From Hyphomonas sp. (lineage in GTDB: Bacteria; Pseudomonadota; Alphaproteobacteria; Caulobacterales; Hyphomonadaceae), in NCBI GenBank assembly GCA_003486945.1, contig DNFL01000175.1, forward strand, positions 1 to 5,247: a DNA stretch of 5,247 nucleotides, read 5' to 3'. The notes under the pieces are model-generated. The model was given only the letters and a program-made list of their open reading frames with translations, was not told where the DNA came from and made no database searches. This document shows, one piece after another, positions 1 through 5,247 of the stretch. A program made the position numbers and the translations under genes. Position 1 is the stretch's first letter. Each line of letters starts with the position of its first letter.

Positions 1-98
1 TCGATCAGCCAGGCGTGATGCAGGCGTTCGTTTTCGAAAGCCTCCACGAACCGGCGTTCGGCGCAGGCATGCCCGAACAGAGGCAGGGCGATGCTCAT
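1..98 (-). CDS. holB: DNA polymerase III subunit delta' (N-terminal fragment, cut by window edge)
   Basis: Only the first 32 codons are present, and the gene runs off the left edge. The visible peptide starts MSIALPLFGHAC and ends in LHHAWLI. This matches the N-terminus of delta' clamp-loader subunits, where a 'hHAWLi' stretch comes just before the nucleotide-binding-fold P-loop (the P-loop itself would lie outside the window). Delta' is part of the complex that loads the beta sliding clamp during replication. The ATG overlaps the TGA of the upstream thymidylate kinase gene as ATGA (95-98). That overlap supports this start and suggests translational coupling, as there is no strong Shine-Dalgarno, only a G-rich stretch ahead of it. 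The assignment rests on a short peptide plus the well-known tmk-holB adjacency. Confidence 0.85.
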   Translation of the reverse strand, partial: MSIALPLFGHACAERRFVEAFENERLHHAWLI

Positions 99-751
99 GC
101 GCTCGCCCCGGCGGGTTTCATCAGGGCGGAGATATGCTTCCAGGCAGCGTCGGCGACTTCAGCCGGGCTGCGGCTTGCATCGATCAGCTTGCAGCGGTCC
201 GGTTCCTTGCGTGCAAGGTCAGCAAAGGCGTACCGGACGGCTTGATGAAAATCCTGCCCGCGCTGCTCGAACACATCCGGCGCGAGATTGCGCGCGGCGC
301 GGCGTTGCAGCGTGACGCTCACCGGCGCATCAAGGATCAACGTGAGGTCTGGCCGTGTATCGGCGACGACATGCGATTCAAAACGCAGCAGGATGTTCTC
401 CGCAACGGCCCCAGAGACGCCCTGATAGACGCGTGTGGAGTCTGCAAAGCGATCACAGATCACCCATTTGCCTTCGGCGAGCGCCGGACGAATCAGGCCG
501 TCAAGATGTTCGCTGCGCGCAGCATTCATCAGCAGTGCTTCGGCGAGCGGCGAAAATGCCTTCCCGCCTGGCGGTGTCAGCACGAGGGCGCGGATCGCTT
601 CGGCCTTTGCCGTACCGCCGGGTTCGCGGGTGAGAACAGCTTCAAAGCCCTGCTCTGCCAGCCGGTCGCGCAAGGCGGCCTGGAGCGTGGATTTCCCCGT
701 CCCCTCGCCGCCTTCCAGCGTTACGAACCGGCCGCGCGGGCTGTTACTCAT
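95..751 (-). CDS. tmk: Thymidylate kinase (dTMP kinase)
   Basis: A cytoplasmic nucleoside monophosphate kinase that phosphorylates dTMP to dTDP with ATP, the step leading to dTTP. At 218 residues it has the usual length. Seen in the sequence: Walker A loop GGEGTGKST at residues 14-22; the family motif TREPGG at 41-46, in the dTMP-binding region; and DRF with a following DS and YQG at 100-111 (the DR[YF] motif). An Arg-rich lid lies around 149-154, followed by FE and DFH segments at 161-169. The P-loop lacks the Arg found in type I enzymes and the lid carries the Arg residues, which resembles the bacterial type II arrangement. The ATG lies inside the end of the carboxypeptidase gene (8-base overlap, 744-751), and the stop overlaps the holB start. 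Translation is therefore probably coupled on both sides. No truncation or odd residue is visible. Confidence 0.97.
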   Translation of the reverse strand: MSNSPRGRFVTLEGGEGTGKSTLQAALRDRLAEQGFEAVLTREPGGTAKAEAIRALVLTPPGGKAFSPLAEALLMNAARSEHLDGLIRPALAEGKWVICDRFADSTRVYQGVSGAVAENILLRFESHVVADTRPDLTLILDAPVSVTLQRRAARNLAPDVFEQRGQDFHQAVRYAFADLARKEPDRCKLIDASRSPAEVADAAWKHISALMKPAGASA

Positions 752-1901
752 CCCCGCCTGTCTTCATGAATGTGCTGATGCCTTCAATGGCCATGCCGAC
801 GAAGCCGAGTTTCTTGACATCTGCTTCAGCGATAACGGGCGCAGAAACCGGCGCTTGACCCTCCAGCGTCACGACAAACTTGCCGACGACATCGCCCTTC
901 TTCACCGGCGCACGGACGGCTTTGTCCAGAACGAGTTCTGCCTTTGCCTTGGAGTATGCGGCCTTGTGCCCAACAACCTTGATCGGCTCTGCCAGCGAAA
1001 CCGGAACTGTGCGCTGCTCACCCAGCCAGACACTCACATCCGGAAGTTCTACCGTGTCCGGACCAATCGTCCTGAGGTCGAAGCTCTGGATCGCGACACG
1101 CATCAGCCGTTCGGCCTCCTGCGCACGCGCCGCCATTGTCGGCAGACCGTTGATGACAATCGTGCGGCGCACGCCGTCGCGCACGGCAGATGCGGTCAGT
1201 CCATATCCTGAAGATTCGAGGTGGCCTGTTTTCAGGCCATCTGCACCGGCGACTTCCAGAAGCGGATTGCGGTTCGCTTGCGTGTATTCGCGCCAGGTGT
1301 AGGACGGCAGCGAGTACCAGGGATAATACTGTGGGTACTTGTCGATCGTCATCTTCGCGATCTTCGCCAGATCAATCGCCGACACGACGTGCCCTTCACC
1401 TTCAAGCCCCGTCGTGTTGACGAAGTTTACGGACGAAAGTCCCATTTCATGTGCCATCTGCGTCATTCGCGCAGCAAAGGCCGGCTCTGACCCCGAAATG
1501 CCTTCGGCCAGCACGATACAGGCATCATTGCCCGACATGGTGATCACACCGTGCAGCAATTCTTCAACGGTCGGCGTGTCTTTAGGTTTCAGGCCCATGG
1601 TCGATGTGCCAGACGGAAACCCGCCGCGGCGCCACGCGTCTTCGCTGACCGTGAACTTGTCGGTCAGTGAGATTTCTCCCCGTTCAACCAGTTCGAACAC
1701 GACCAGCGCGGTCATCATCTTGGTCATCGAGGCCGGCGTCATCGGCTCATCGCCGCGCTTGGAATACAGGATCTGACCTGTGTCATGGTCCATGATCACC
1801 GCAAACTCGGCTGGCGTGTCGATCAGCTGCGCTGCTGCCGGCATCGATGCTGCCAAGCCCATTGCCACTGCTGCCGAAATGATCCCGCGCAAGACTTTCA
1901 C
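744..1901 (-). CDS. D-alanyl-D-alanine carboxypeptidase, PBP5/6 type (peptidase S11)
   Basis: A periplasmic penicillin-binding protein that removes the terminal D-Ala from peptidoglycan pentapeptides and so limits cross-linking. It has 385 residues, the usual size for the DacA/DacC family. Residues 1-24 form a signal peptide (K2, R5, hydrophobic core, PAAA before Q25). The three serine-penicilloyl motifs are all present: SMTK at 58-61 with catalytic Ser58, SGN at 123-125, and KTG at 224-226. A beta-rich C-terminal PBP5 domain follows at about 275-365. The last 20 residues, from KKLGF to the end, could form the amphipathic helix that holds family members to the inner membrane. The start is GTG at 1901. 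It is preceded by AGGGAG (1911-1916) at 9-base spacing and gives a complete signal peptide. Whether it matches dacA, dacC or dacD of E. coli cannot be decided, so no symbol is given. Confidence 0.96.
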   Translation of the reverse strand: MKVLRGIISAAVAMGLAASMPAAAQLIDTPAEFAVIMDHDTGQILYSKRGDEPMTPASMTKMMTALVVFELVERGEISLTDKFTVSEDAWRRGGFPSGTSTMGLKPKDTPTVEELLHGVITMSGNDACIVLAEGISGSEPAFAARMTQMAHEMGLSSVNFVNTTGLEGEGHVVSAIDLAKIAKMTIDKYPQYYPWYSLPSYTWREYTQANRNPLLEVAGADGLKTGHLESSGYGLTASAVRDGVRRTIVINGLPTMAARAQEAERLMRVAIQSFDLRTIGPDTVELPDVSVWLGEQRTVPVSLAEPIKVVGHKAAYSKAKAELVLDKAVRAPVKKGDVVGKFVVTLEGQAPVSAPVIAEADVKKLGFVGMAIEGISTFMKTGGDE

Positions 1902-1910
1902 GAATTCCGT

Positions 1911-1916
1911 CTCCCT
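1911..1916 (-). promoter_or_regulatory. Ribosome binding site of the carboxypeptidase gene
   Basis: AGGGAG on the minus strand lies 9 bases before a GTG codon. It supports this non-ATG start: the next in-frame ATG falls inside the hydrophobic core of the signal peptide and would remove its positively charged N-region. Confidence 0.7.
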
Positions 1917-1944
1917 GCTTCTACAGCGGCCGCAACACGAAGCG

Positions 1945-1980
1945 CGGCCCTCTTCCCCGGATATCCGGGAAAAAGGGCCG
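1945..1980 (-). repeat. 36-base palindrome (strong RNA hairpin) in the rlpA-dac gap
   Basis: The stretch is a near-perfect inverted repeat centred between 1962 and 1963, with a perfect core CCCGGATATCCGGG and outer arms CGGCCC/GGGCCG. In minus-strand (operon) RNA, every position of the two 18-base arms can pair if two G-U wobbles are allowed, although a real loop must open at the centre. In plus-strand RNA the same two positions become C-A mismatches, so the structure suits the operon strand. No U-run follows it on either strand, so it does not look like a simple intrinsic terminator. It sits about 43 bases before the carboxypeptidase start, where it could act as an attenuator, a processing or stability element, or a repeated extragenic palindrome. 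A palindromic GCGGCCGC follows at 1926-1933. Confidence 0.75.
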
Positions 1981-2018
1981 GTTTGTGGTCAGCGTCAATG
2001 GGGTGTCTGCGAGGCATT

Positions 2019-3203
2019 CTACTCCGCAGACACCACCCGTCCGTTGCCTTTGCCTTCTGCATCGAGGCGGTCGCGGAGCTTTTGCGCGGATGCACGGTCG
2101 TCAAACGGGCCAACGCGGACCCTGAAATAATCGGCGCCGTTCACCCGGGCCGGCACAATTTCGGCTGGCAAGTTCGCGCTGAGGTCGCGGTACAAGGCAT
2201 TCGCATTGCTCCTGTCCGAGAAGGATGCGACCTGGACGTAGACATTGGCTTTCGAGGTCGTTTGCGGCGCGACGTTCCAGTCAGCCGGCGGTTCTGGCCA
2301 GATAACTTCAGCACGTTTCACCGGAGTTGCCTTCTTCCCTGCCCCGCCAGCGAGTTCGTCGCCGCCGAGCAGTTCGTCTTCCGGCTGATAGGTATTCATG
2401 ACAGGCGCGGCTTGCGCGCTCGCCTGAATGACGACCGGCTTGGGGCCTTGCGACTGTTTTTGAGGCGCGGCCGGCTGAAGCTCTGCCGGGCCGAGGTATT
2501 CGAACATCAGGTTCGCCTGCTCCGCGCCGGCAAAGCCGAGGGCCGCGGCTGCGCCGCGCGATACCTGGAAATCGGCGCCATCTTCGAACGGACCGCGATC
2601 ATTGACACGCAACACAACCTGCCTGCCCGTGGCTGGGTTCGTCACCTTGGCATAGCTCGGCAGCGGCAGCGTCGGGTGCGCGGCAGACAGCTCGGCCTGG
2701 CTGAAAATCTCGCCATTCGCCGTCGGCAGGCCCGAAAACTCGTCTCCATAGACGATTGCGACGCCAGTTTCGGCAAAATCAGACGCCATTTTCGGCATCG
2801 GAATCGGTTCCGGTTTTGCGACCACGACAGGCTGCAGCGACACGGATTCTACGGCCGGTTCGCGAACTGGCGGGTTCAGGCGTGCGGCTGCAGCTTCAGC
2901 GTCAAACCGCCCCTGCGGCACTTCCGTAGCGGCTGGCGACACCGAAACTACCGGCGCCGGCTGGCTGACAGCGACCGGTGCCTGCCCCGGATACCGGAAC
3001 TCGATGCGCTGTTTCGACTTGTCGACCGGAGCGGACGAGGTCGAGACCTGAGCCATTGCCGGAGCTGCAGTCGGCGAAGACGTCTTGTAGACAATCTGCG
3101 CGCCCTGGCGCGGGCCGGCGGCGGCAGGCATGGCGACAGCGCCCAGAACGCAGATCGACGCGGCAAGAGTCAGGGCGAGCTTCGGGGCAAACTTCGACGG
3201 CAT
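2019..3203 (-). CDS. rlpA: Septal ring lytic transglycosylase RlpA family protein (DPBB + SPOR)
   Basis: A probable periplasmic peptidoglycan-processing protein of the RlpA family. Some members cleave glycan strands lacking stem peptides at the division septum. From ATG 3203 it has 394 residues. Residues 1-29 form a signal peptide (AMPAAA before G30). A long Pro/Ala/Val-rich linker follows to about 140. The double-psi beta-barrel spans about 143-238, with TANGE, AAHPTLPLPS (His176) and NDRGPF (Asp202). That His and Asp match the pair reported as needed for activity in studied RlpA proteins. After another linker, a SPOR domain at about 320-394 (VYVQVASF, YFRVRVGPF) should bind denuded glycan at the septum. 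The Cys in the signal region is not in a good lipobox, and the usual SWYG reads IVYG here. A TTG at 3212 would add three residues, but it lies only 2 bases from the Shine-Dalgarno. Confidence 0.92.
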   Translation of the reverse strand: MPSKFAPKLALTLAASICVLGAVAMPAAAGPRQGAQIVYKTSSPTAAPAMAQVSTSSAPVDKSKQRIEFRYPGQAPVAVSQPAPVVSVSPAATEVPQGRFDAEAAAARLNPPVREPAVESVSLQPVVVAKPEPIPMPKMASDFAETGVAIVYGDEFSGLPTANGEIFSQAELSAAHPTLPLPSYAKVTNPATGRQVVLRVNDRGPFEDGADFQVSRGAAAALGFAGAEQANLMFEYLGPAELQPAAPQKQSQGPKPVVIQASAQAAPVMNTYQPEDELLGGDELAGGAGKKATPVKRAEVIWPEPPADWNVAPQTTSKANVYVQVASFSDRSNANALYRDLSANLPAEIVPARVNGADYFRVRVGPFDDRASAQKLRDRLDAEGKGNGRVVSAE

Positions 3204-3214
3204 GGGCCGCAATT

Positions 3215-3220
3215 CTCCTC
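3215..3220 (-). promoter_or_regulatory. Ribosome binding site of rlpA
   Basis: GAGGAG on the minus strand. It is 11 bases from ATG 3203, somewhat long, and 2 bases from the in-frame TTG at 3212, too short. This favours ATG 3203. An ATG at about 3224 just upstream is in another frame. Confidence 0.6.
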
Positions 3221-3286
3221 ATTCTGAGAACCCGGCGCGCCCGCGGTGGAGCTTGCCGGTGGCCTTCTGGCCGGTTCAGGAGCGTG

Positions 3287-3316
3287 TTTACCATGCAGGC
3301 GTCGCCACCCGGTCAA
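3287..3316 (-). promoter_or_regulatory. Weak candidate promoter for the rlpA operon
   Basis: On the minus strand, TTGACC (3311-3316) fits a -35 hexamer in five of six positions. GGTAAA (3287-3292) is a poor -10 match after an 18-base spacer. Transcription would start near 3280 and leave a leader of roughly 75 bases. This is pattern matching only, and the -10 is weak. Confidence 0.25.
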
Positions 3317-3343
3317 TCCGAACAGAAAGTCCGGACGGCCTCG

Positions 3344-3358
3344 TTAAGACACCATTTA
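3344..3358. promoter_or_regulatory. Possible CtrA-like binding site
   Basis: The plus strand reads TTAA, seven bases, then TTTACC. The CtrA consensus is TTAA-N7-TTAA, so one of the eight core bases differs. It lies in the rlpA/tRNA intergenic region about 140 bases upstream of rlpA. CtrA controls division and cell-wall genes in caulobacters and relatives, which would suit rlpA. The distance from the candidate promoter is not ideal and the host is not identified, so this stays tentative. Confidence 0.25.
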
Positions 3359-3423
3359 CCCATGAGGCGCCGCGCGAGGGGGCTTGCCTTGGGCACAGCC
3401 TTCCCACAAACAGCGCGGGCTGC

Positions 3424-3513
<90 letters not shown>

Positions 3514-3580
3514 TCCAAACATCAGATCGCCAATGATAAATCTCTGTTGGCATTGAATTTATTGCGTAATCTTGCGCCCC

Positions 3581-3636
3581 GCTGCACACGCTCGAACTTG
3601 ATCTGCTGCACATTTTGCTACACATTTCGCTGCACA
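3581..3636. repeat. Four phased copies of GCTGCACA ahead of the integrase gene
   Basis: GCTGCACA occurs at 3581-3588, 3605-3612 and 3629-3636, with a one-base variant GCTACACA at 3617-3624. The starts are 24, 12 and 12 bases apart, so all lie on a 12-base grid with one empty slot near 3593. The copies sit between the presumed attachment core and the integrase start, where arm-type integrase or excisionase sites commonly lie. In one minus-strand frame they read as a repeated Met-Cys-Ser, which comes from the 12-base period and is not evidence for a protein. Confidence 0.7.
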
Positions 3637-3654
3637 AAGTCCGCTAATTCTGAC

Positions 3655-3659
3655 GGAGG
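3655..3659 (+). promoter_or_regulatory. Ribosome binding site of the integrase gene
   Basis: GGAGG lies five bases before GTG 3665. This is the clearest Shine-Dalgarno near the N-terminus and decides in favour of the GTG start. Confidence 0.75.
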
Positions 3660-3664
3660 CGTAC

Positions 3665-4936
3665 GTGTCGATCGTGAAGCGTGGGAGCACGTTCCAGCTG
3701 CGCCGGCGGGTGCCGCAGAGGTATCGCGGGGTCGAGCCCCGCTCGGTGGTCTGGATCAGCCTGCACACCGATTCCGAGACCGTGGCCCGCAGCAAGGCCG
3801 ACCGGGCCTGGGGCAATCTGGTCGAAGCCTGGGAGGCTCGGCTGGCAGGCGATTCTGAGGACGCGGAGGCCCGCCACGCCGCCGCCCATGAGCTCGCCCG
3901 CATCCGGGGCTTTCGCTATCTCGATGTTGGCCTCGTATCCCGCCTGCCGGTGGACGAGCTGGTCGCCCGCGTGGAGGCGATTGGAGCGCGCAGGGCGGCG
4001 CCGGACCCGGTGGAGGCCTCTGCCCTGCTCGGCACGGTCCCAGCGCCGTCCCTGACGCTGGAGAAAGCGCTGGAGCTTTACTGGGGCCTTGCCCGGGAGA
4101 AGACGCTCGGCAAGAGCGAGGACCAGATCCGCCGCTGGAAGAACCCACGCGTCAAGGCCGTGCGCAACTTCGTCGAGATCGTCGGCAACAAGCCTATTGA
4201 GGCGATTACGCGGGATGACATGCTGGACTTCCGCCAGCACTGGCTGGAGCGGATCGAAGCGGGCGAAGTGACGCCCAACTCGGCCAACAAGGACCTCATC
4301 CATCTCGGCGACGTGCTGAAGACGGTGAACACGATGAAGCGGCTCGGGCTCACCCTGCCGCTCGGCGAGCTCTCGTTCCGGGAAGGTGAGACGCGCACCC
4401 GCCCGCCGTTCAGCCCGGAGTGGATCCGTAACAAGTTGCTCGCGCCTGGCGCGCTCTCGGGCCTCAACGATGAGGCGCGCGGGCTCCTGCTCGGCATGGT
4501 CAACACCGGCTACCGCCCGTCGGAAGGCGCCGGCCTCACCGCGAAGACGATCCGGCTTGATGCTGCCGTGCCGCATATCGCCATCGAGCCCGAAGGCCGC
4601 CAGCTGAAGAGCGCCTATGCAAAGCGGGTCATCCCGCTCACCGGTGTCTCGCTGGAAGCGTTCAGGGCGTTCCCGGACGGGTTCCCGCGTTACCGGGAAA
4701 GCAGCGCGGGGCTCAGCGCGACGGTCAACAAATACCTTAAGTCCAATGGCCTGCTGGAGACACCGGCGCACTCGTTCTATTCCCTGCGCCATGCGTTCGA
4801 GGACCGGATGCTGGCGGCCGGTATCGATGACCGGATCCGGCGCGACCTGTTCGGCCACCGGCTCGACCGTGAACGCTATGGCAAGGGCGCCTCGCTCGAA
4901 CACGTCGCGCGGCTCGTGCGCGAGATTGCGCTCTGA
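3665..4936 (+). CDS. Tyrosine recombinase / site-specific integrase (DUF6538-like N-terminus)
   Basis: Catalyses integration and excision of the element by strand exchange at the tRNA-Ser site. It has 423 residues, a usual phage or island integrase length. The N-terminus (KRGSTFQLRRRVPQRYRG, from residue 5) resembles the short basic domain at the front of many alphaproteobacterial integrases. A helical core-binding region spans about 130-235, and the catalytic domain about 250-423. Catalytic candidates are Arg284 (TGYRPSE), Lys315 (LKSAYAKRVIPL), Arg375 (YSLRHAF), His398 (LFGH) and nucleophile Tyr405 (RERYGKG). The first His of the HxxR box is replaced by Tyr372. The start is GTG with GGAGG five bases upstream. 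The gene points away from the tRNA and converges with a small frame after 14 bases. It looks intact. A longer open frame on the opposite strand is a GC-rich shadow. Confidence 0.95.
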   Translation: MSIVKRGSTFQLRRRVPQRYRGVEPRSVVWISLHTDSETVARSKADRAWGNLVEAWEARLAGDSEDAEARHAAAHELARIRGFRYLDVGLVSRLPVDELVARVEAIGARRAAPDPVEASALLGTVPAPSLTLEKALELYWGLAREKTLGKSEDQIRRWKNPRVKAVRNFVEIVGNKPIEAITRDDMLDFRQHWLERIEAGEVTPNSANKDLIHLGDVLKTVNTMKRLGLTLPLGELSFREGETRTRPPFSPEWIRNKLLAPGALSGLNDEARGLLLGMVNTGYRPSEGAGLTAKTIRLDAAVPHIAIEPEGRQLKSAYAKRVIPLTGVSLEAFRAFPDGFPRYRESSAGLSATVNKYLKSNGLLETPAHSFYSLRHAFEDRMLAAGIDDRIRRDLFGHRLDRERYGKGASLEHVARLVREIAL

Positions 4937-4950
4937 GACAGCTGGGAGTG

Positions 4951-5193
4951 TCATACGTGCGGCGCACGATGCTTGCTCGGCATTGAGCGCGCCGGCTTCG
5001 GCAGCAAACGCCGGGCGGCTTGAGGGCGACTTCCAGCAAGGTAGCGCGCGAGACGTTCTTCCCGGCTGACGAGCGCGGCCAATTCTGCTTCCAGCCGTTC
5101 GAGGATCGGCCAGTATTCATCGCCGTCCATATCGATCAGCCGGGCGACGATCCGGATTGCGTTCTCGATACGCAGGGTACTGACGGGTTGCAT
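4951..5193 (-). CDS. Small hypothetical protein (possibly 5'-partial)
   Basis: No family is recognised. From ATG 5193 it has 80 residues. Residues 7-52 (LRIENAIRIVARLIDMDGDE onward to ARYLAG) look helical, with alternating hydrophobic and charged residues (LERLEAELAALVSREERLA) that could form a coiled coil or dimer helix. The tail from about 53 is basic and rich in Arg, Pro and Ala. No signal peptide or membrane segment is visible. The ATG has no evident Shine-Dalgarno, and the same frame is open without a stop to the right edge (5247), so the true start may lie outside the window. It converges with the integrase gene and is probably element cargo. The patterned helix favours a real gene, but a GC-rich chance frame is not excluded. 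Confidence 0.6.
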   Translation of the reverse strand: MQPVSTLRIENAIRIVARLIDMDGDEYWPILERLEAELAALVSREERLARYLAGSRPQAARRLLPKPARSMPSKHRAPHV

Positions 5194-5247
5194 GGGCGCC
5201 AGGATCGCGCAAACGGCTGCCCGCTGACTATCGGACCGCAGGCCATT

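Larger units (their letters stand above)
3514..5247 (+). mobile_element. Integrase-proximal end of an element integrated at tRNA-Ser
   Basis: The region starts right after the tRNA-Ser CCA and runs off the right edge. It contains an AT-richer leader, phased short repeats, a tyrosine recombinase gene and a small unrecognised minus-strand frame. This is the usual layout of a genomic island or prophage end. No structural, conjugation or replication genes are visible, so the class of element is unknown. The integrase coding region has a GC content similar to the neighbouring chromosome, so composition alone does not prove transfer. Confidence 0.65.

Noticed and set aside
134..769. Plus-strand open frame of 211 codons over tmk
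   Set aside because: It is a shadow of thymidylate kinase, whose motifs and operon context are clear on the minus strand.
1785..3227. Plus-strand open frame of 480 codons across rlpA and the dac start
   Set aside because: It is antisense to two well-supported genes and crosses their gap. Its translation is Arg-rich and low in complexity, as expected for a shadow frame.
3527..3551. Inverted repeat GCCAA ... TTGGC just after the tRNA as a terminator
   Set aside because: It has only five base pairs with a wide loop and no T-run after it, so it is within chance in AT-richer DNA.
3547..3572. TTGGCA and TAATCT as a promoter for the integrase gene
   Set aside because: The spacer is only 14 bases, too short for a standard promoter, and no better pair was found by eye.
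3644..4954. Open frame of 436 codons on the minus strand, longer than the integrase opposite it
   Set aside because: It is an exact antisense shadow of a recognisable integrase with catalytic motifs. Its own translation shows no domain, and long antisense frames are common in GC-rich coding DNA.

Overview
The window looks like chromosomal DNA of a GC-rich alphaproteobacterium. The minus-strand order rlpA - dac - tmk - holB, with tight or overlapping junctions, is a familiar alphaproteobacterial arrangement. A possible CtrA-like box ahead of rlpA would fit a caulobacter or Hyphomonadaceae-type cell, but that placement is a guess and no species is claimed.

Positions 1-3203 hold a minus-strand cluster, read right to left. 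It encodes a septal-ring lytic transglycosylase (RlpA, DPBB plus SPOR), a D-alanyl-D-alanine carboxypeptidase with a signal peptide, thymidylate kinase, and the first 32 codons of the DNA polymerase III delta' subunit. The first two remodel periplasmic peptidoglycan. The last two serve dTTP synthesis and the clamp loader. The dac/tmk and tmk/holB junctions overlap by 8 and 4 bases, which suggests one transcript with coupled translation. The 117-base rlpA-dac gap holds a 36-base palindrome that folds fully only in the operon-strand RNA.

Positions 3204-3423 are a divergent intergenic region with the rlpA ribosome binding site, a weak candidate promoter and a possible CtrA-like box. Positions 3424-3513 are a complete tRNA-Ser(UGA) gene on the plus strand, with encoded CCA.

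From 3514 to the right edge the DNA looks like the integrase-proximal end of an integrated element that used the tRNA-Ser 3' end as its attachment site. It starts with an AT-richer 150-base leader carrying four copies of an 8-base repeat (GCTGCACA) spaced in multiples of 12 bases. A tyrosine recombinase gene pointing away from the tRNA follows. A small, unrecognised minus-strand reading frame then converges on the integrase, and its 5' end is uncertain. The far attachment site and the cargo lie outside the window, so the nature of the element cannot be settled here.
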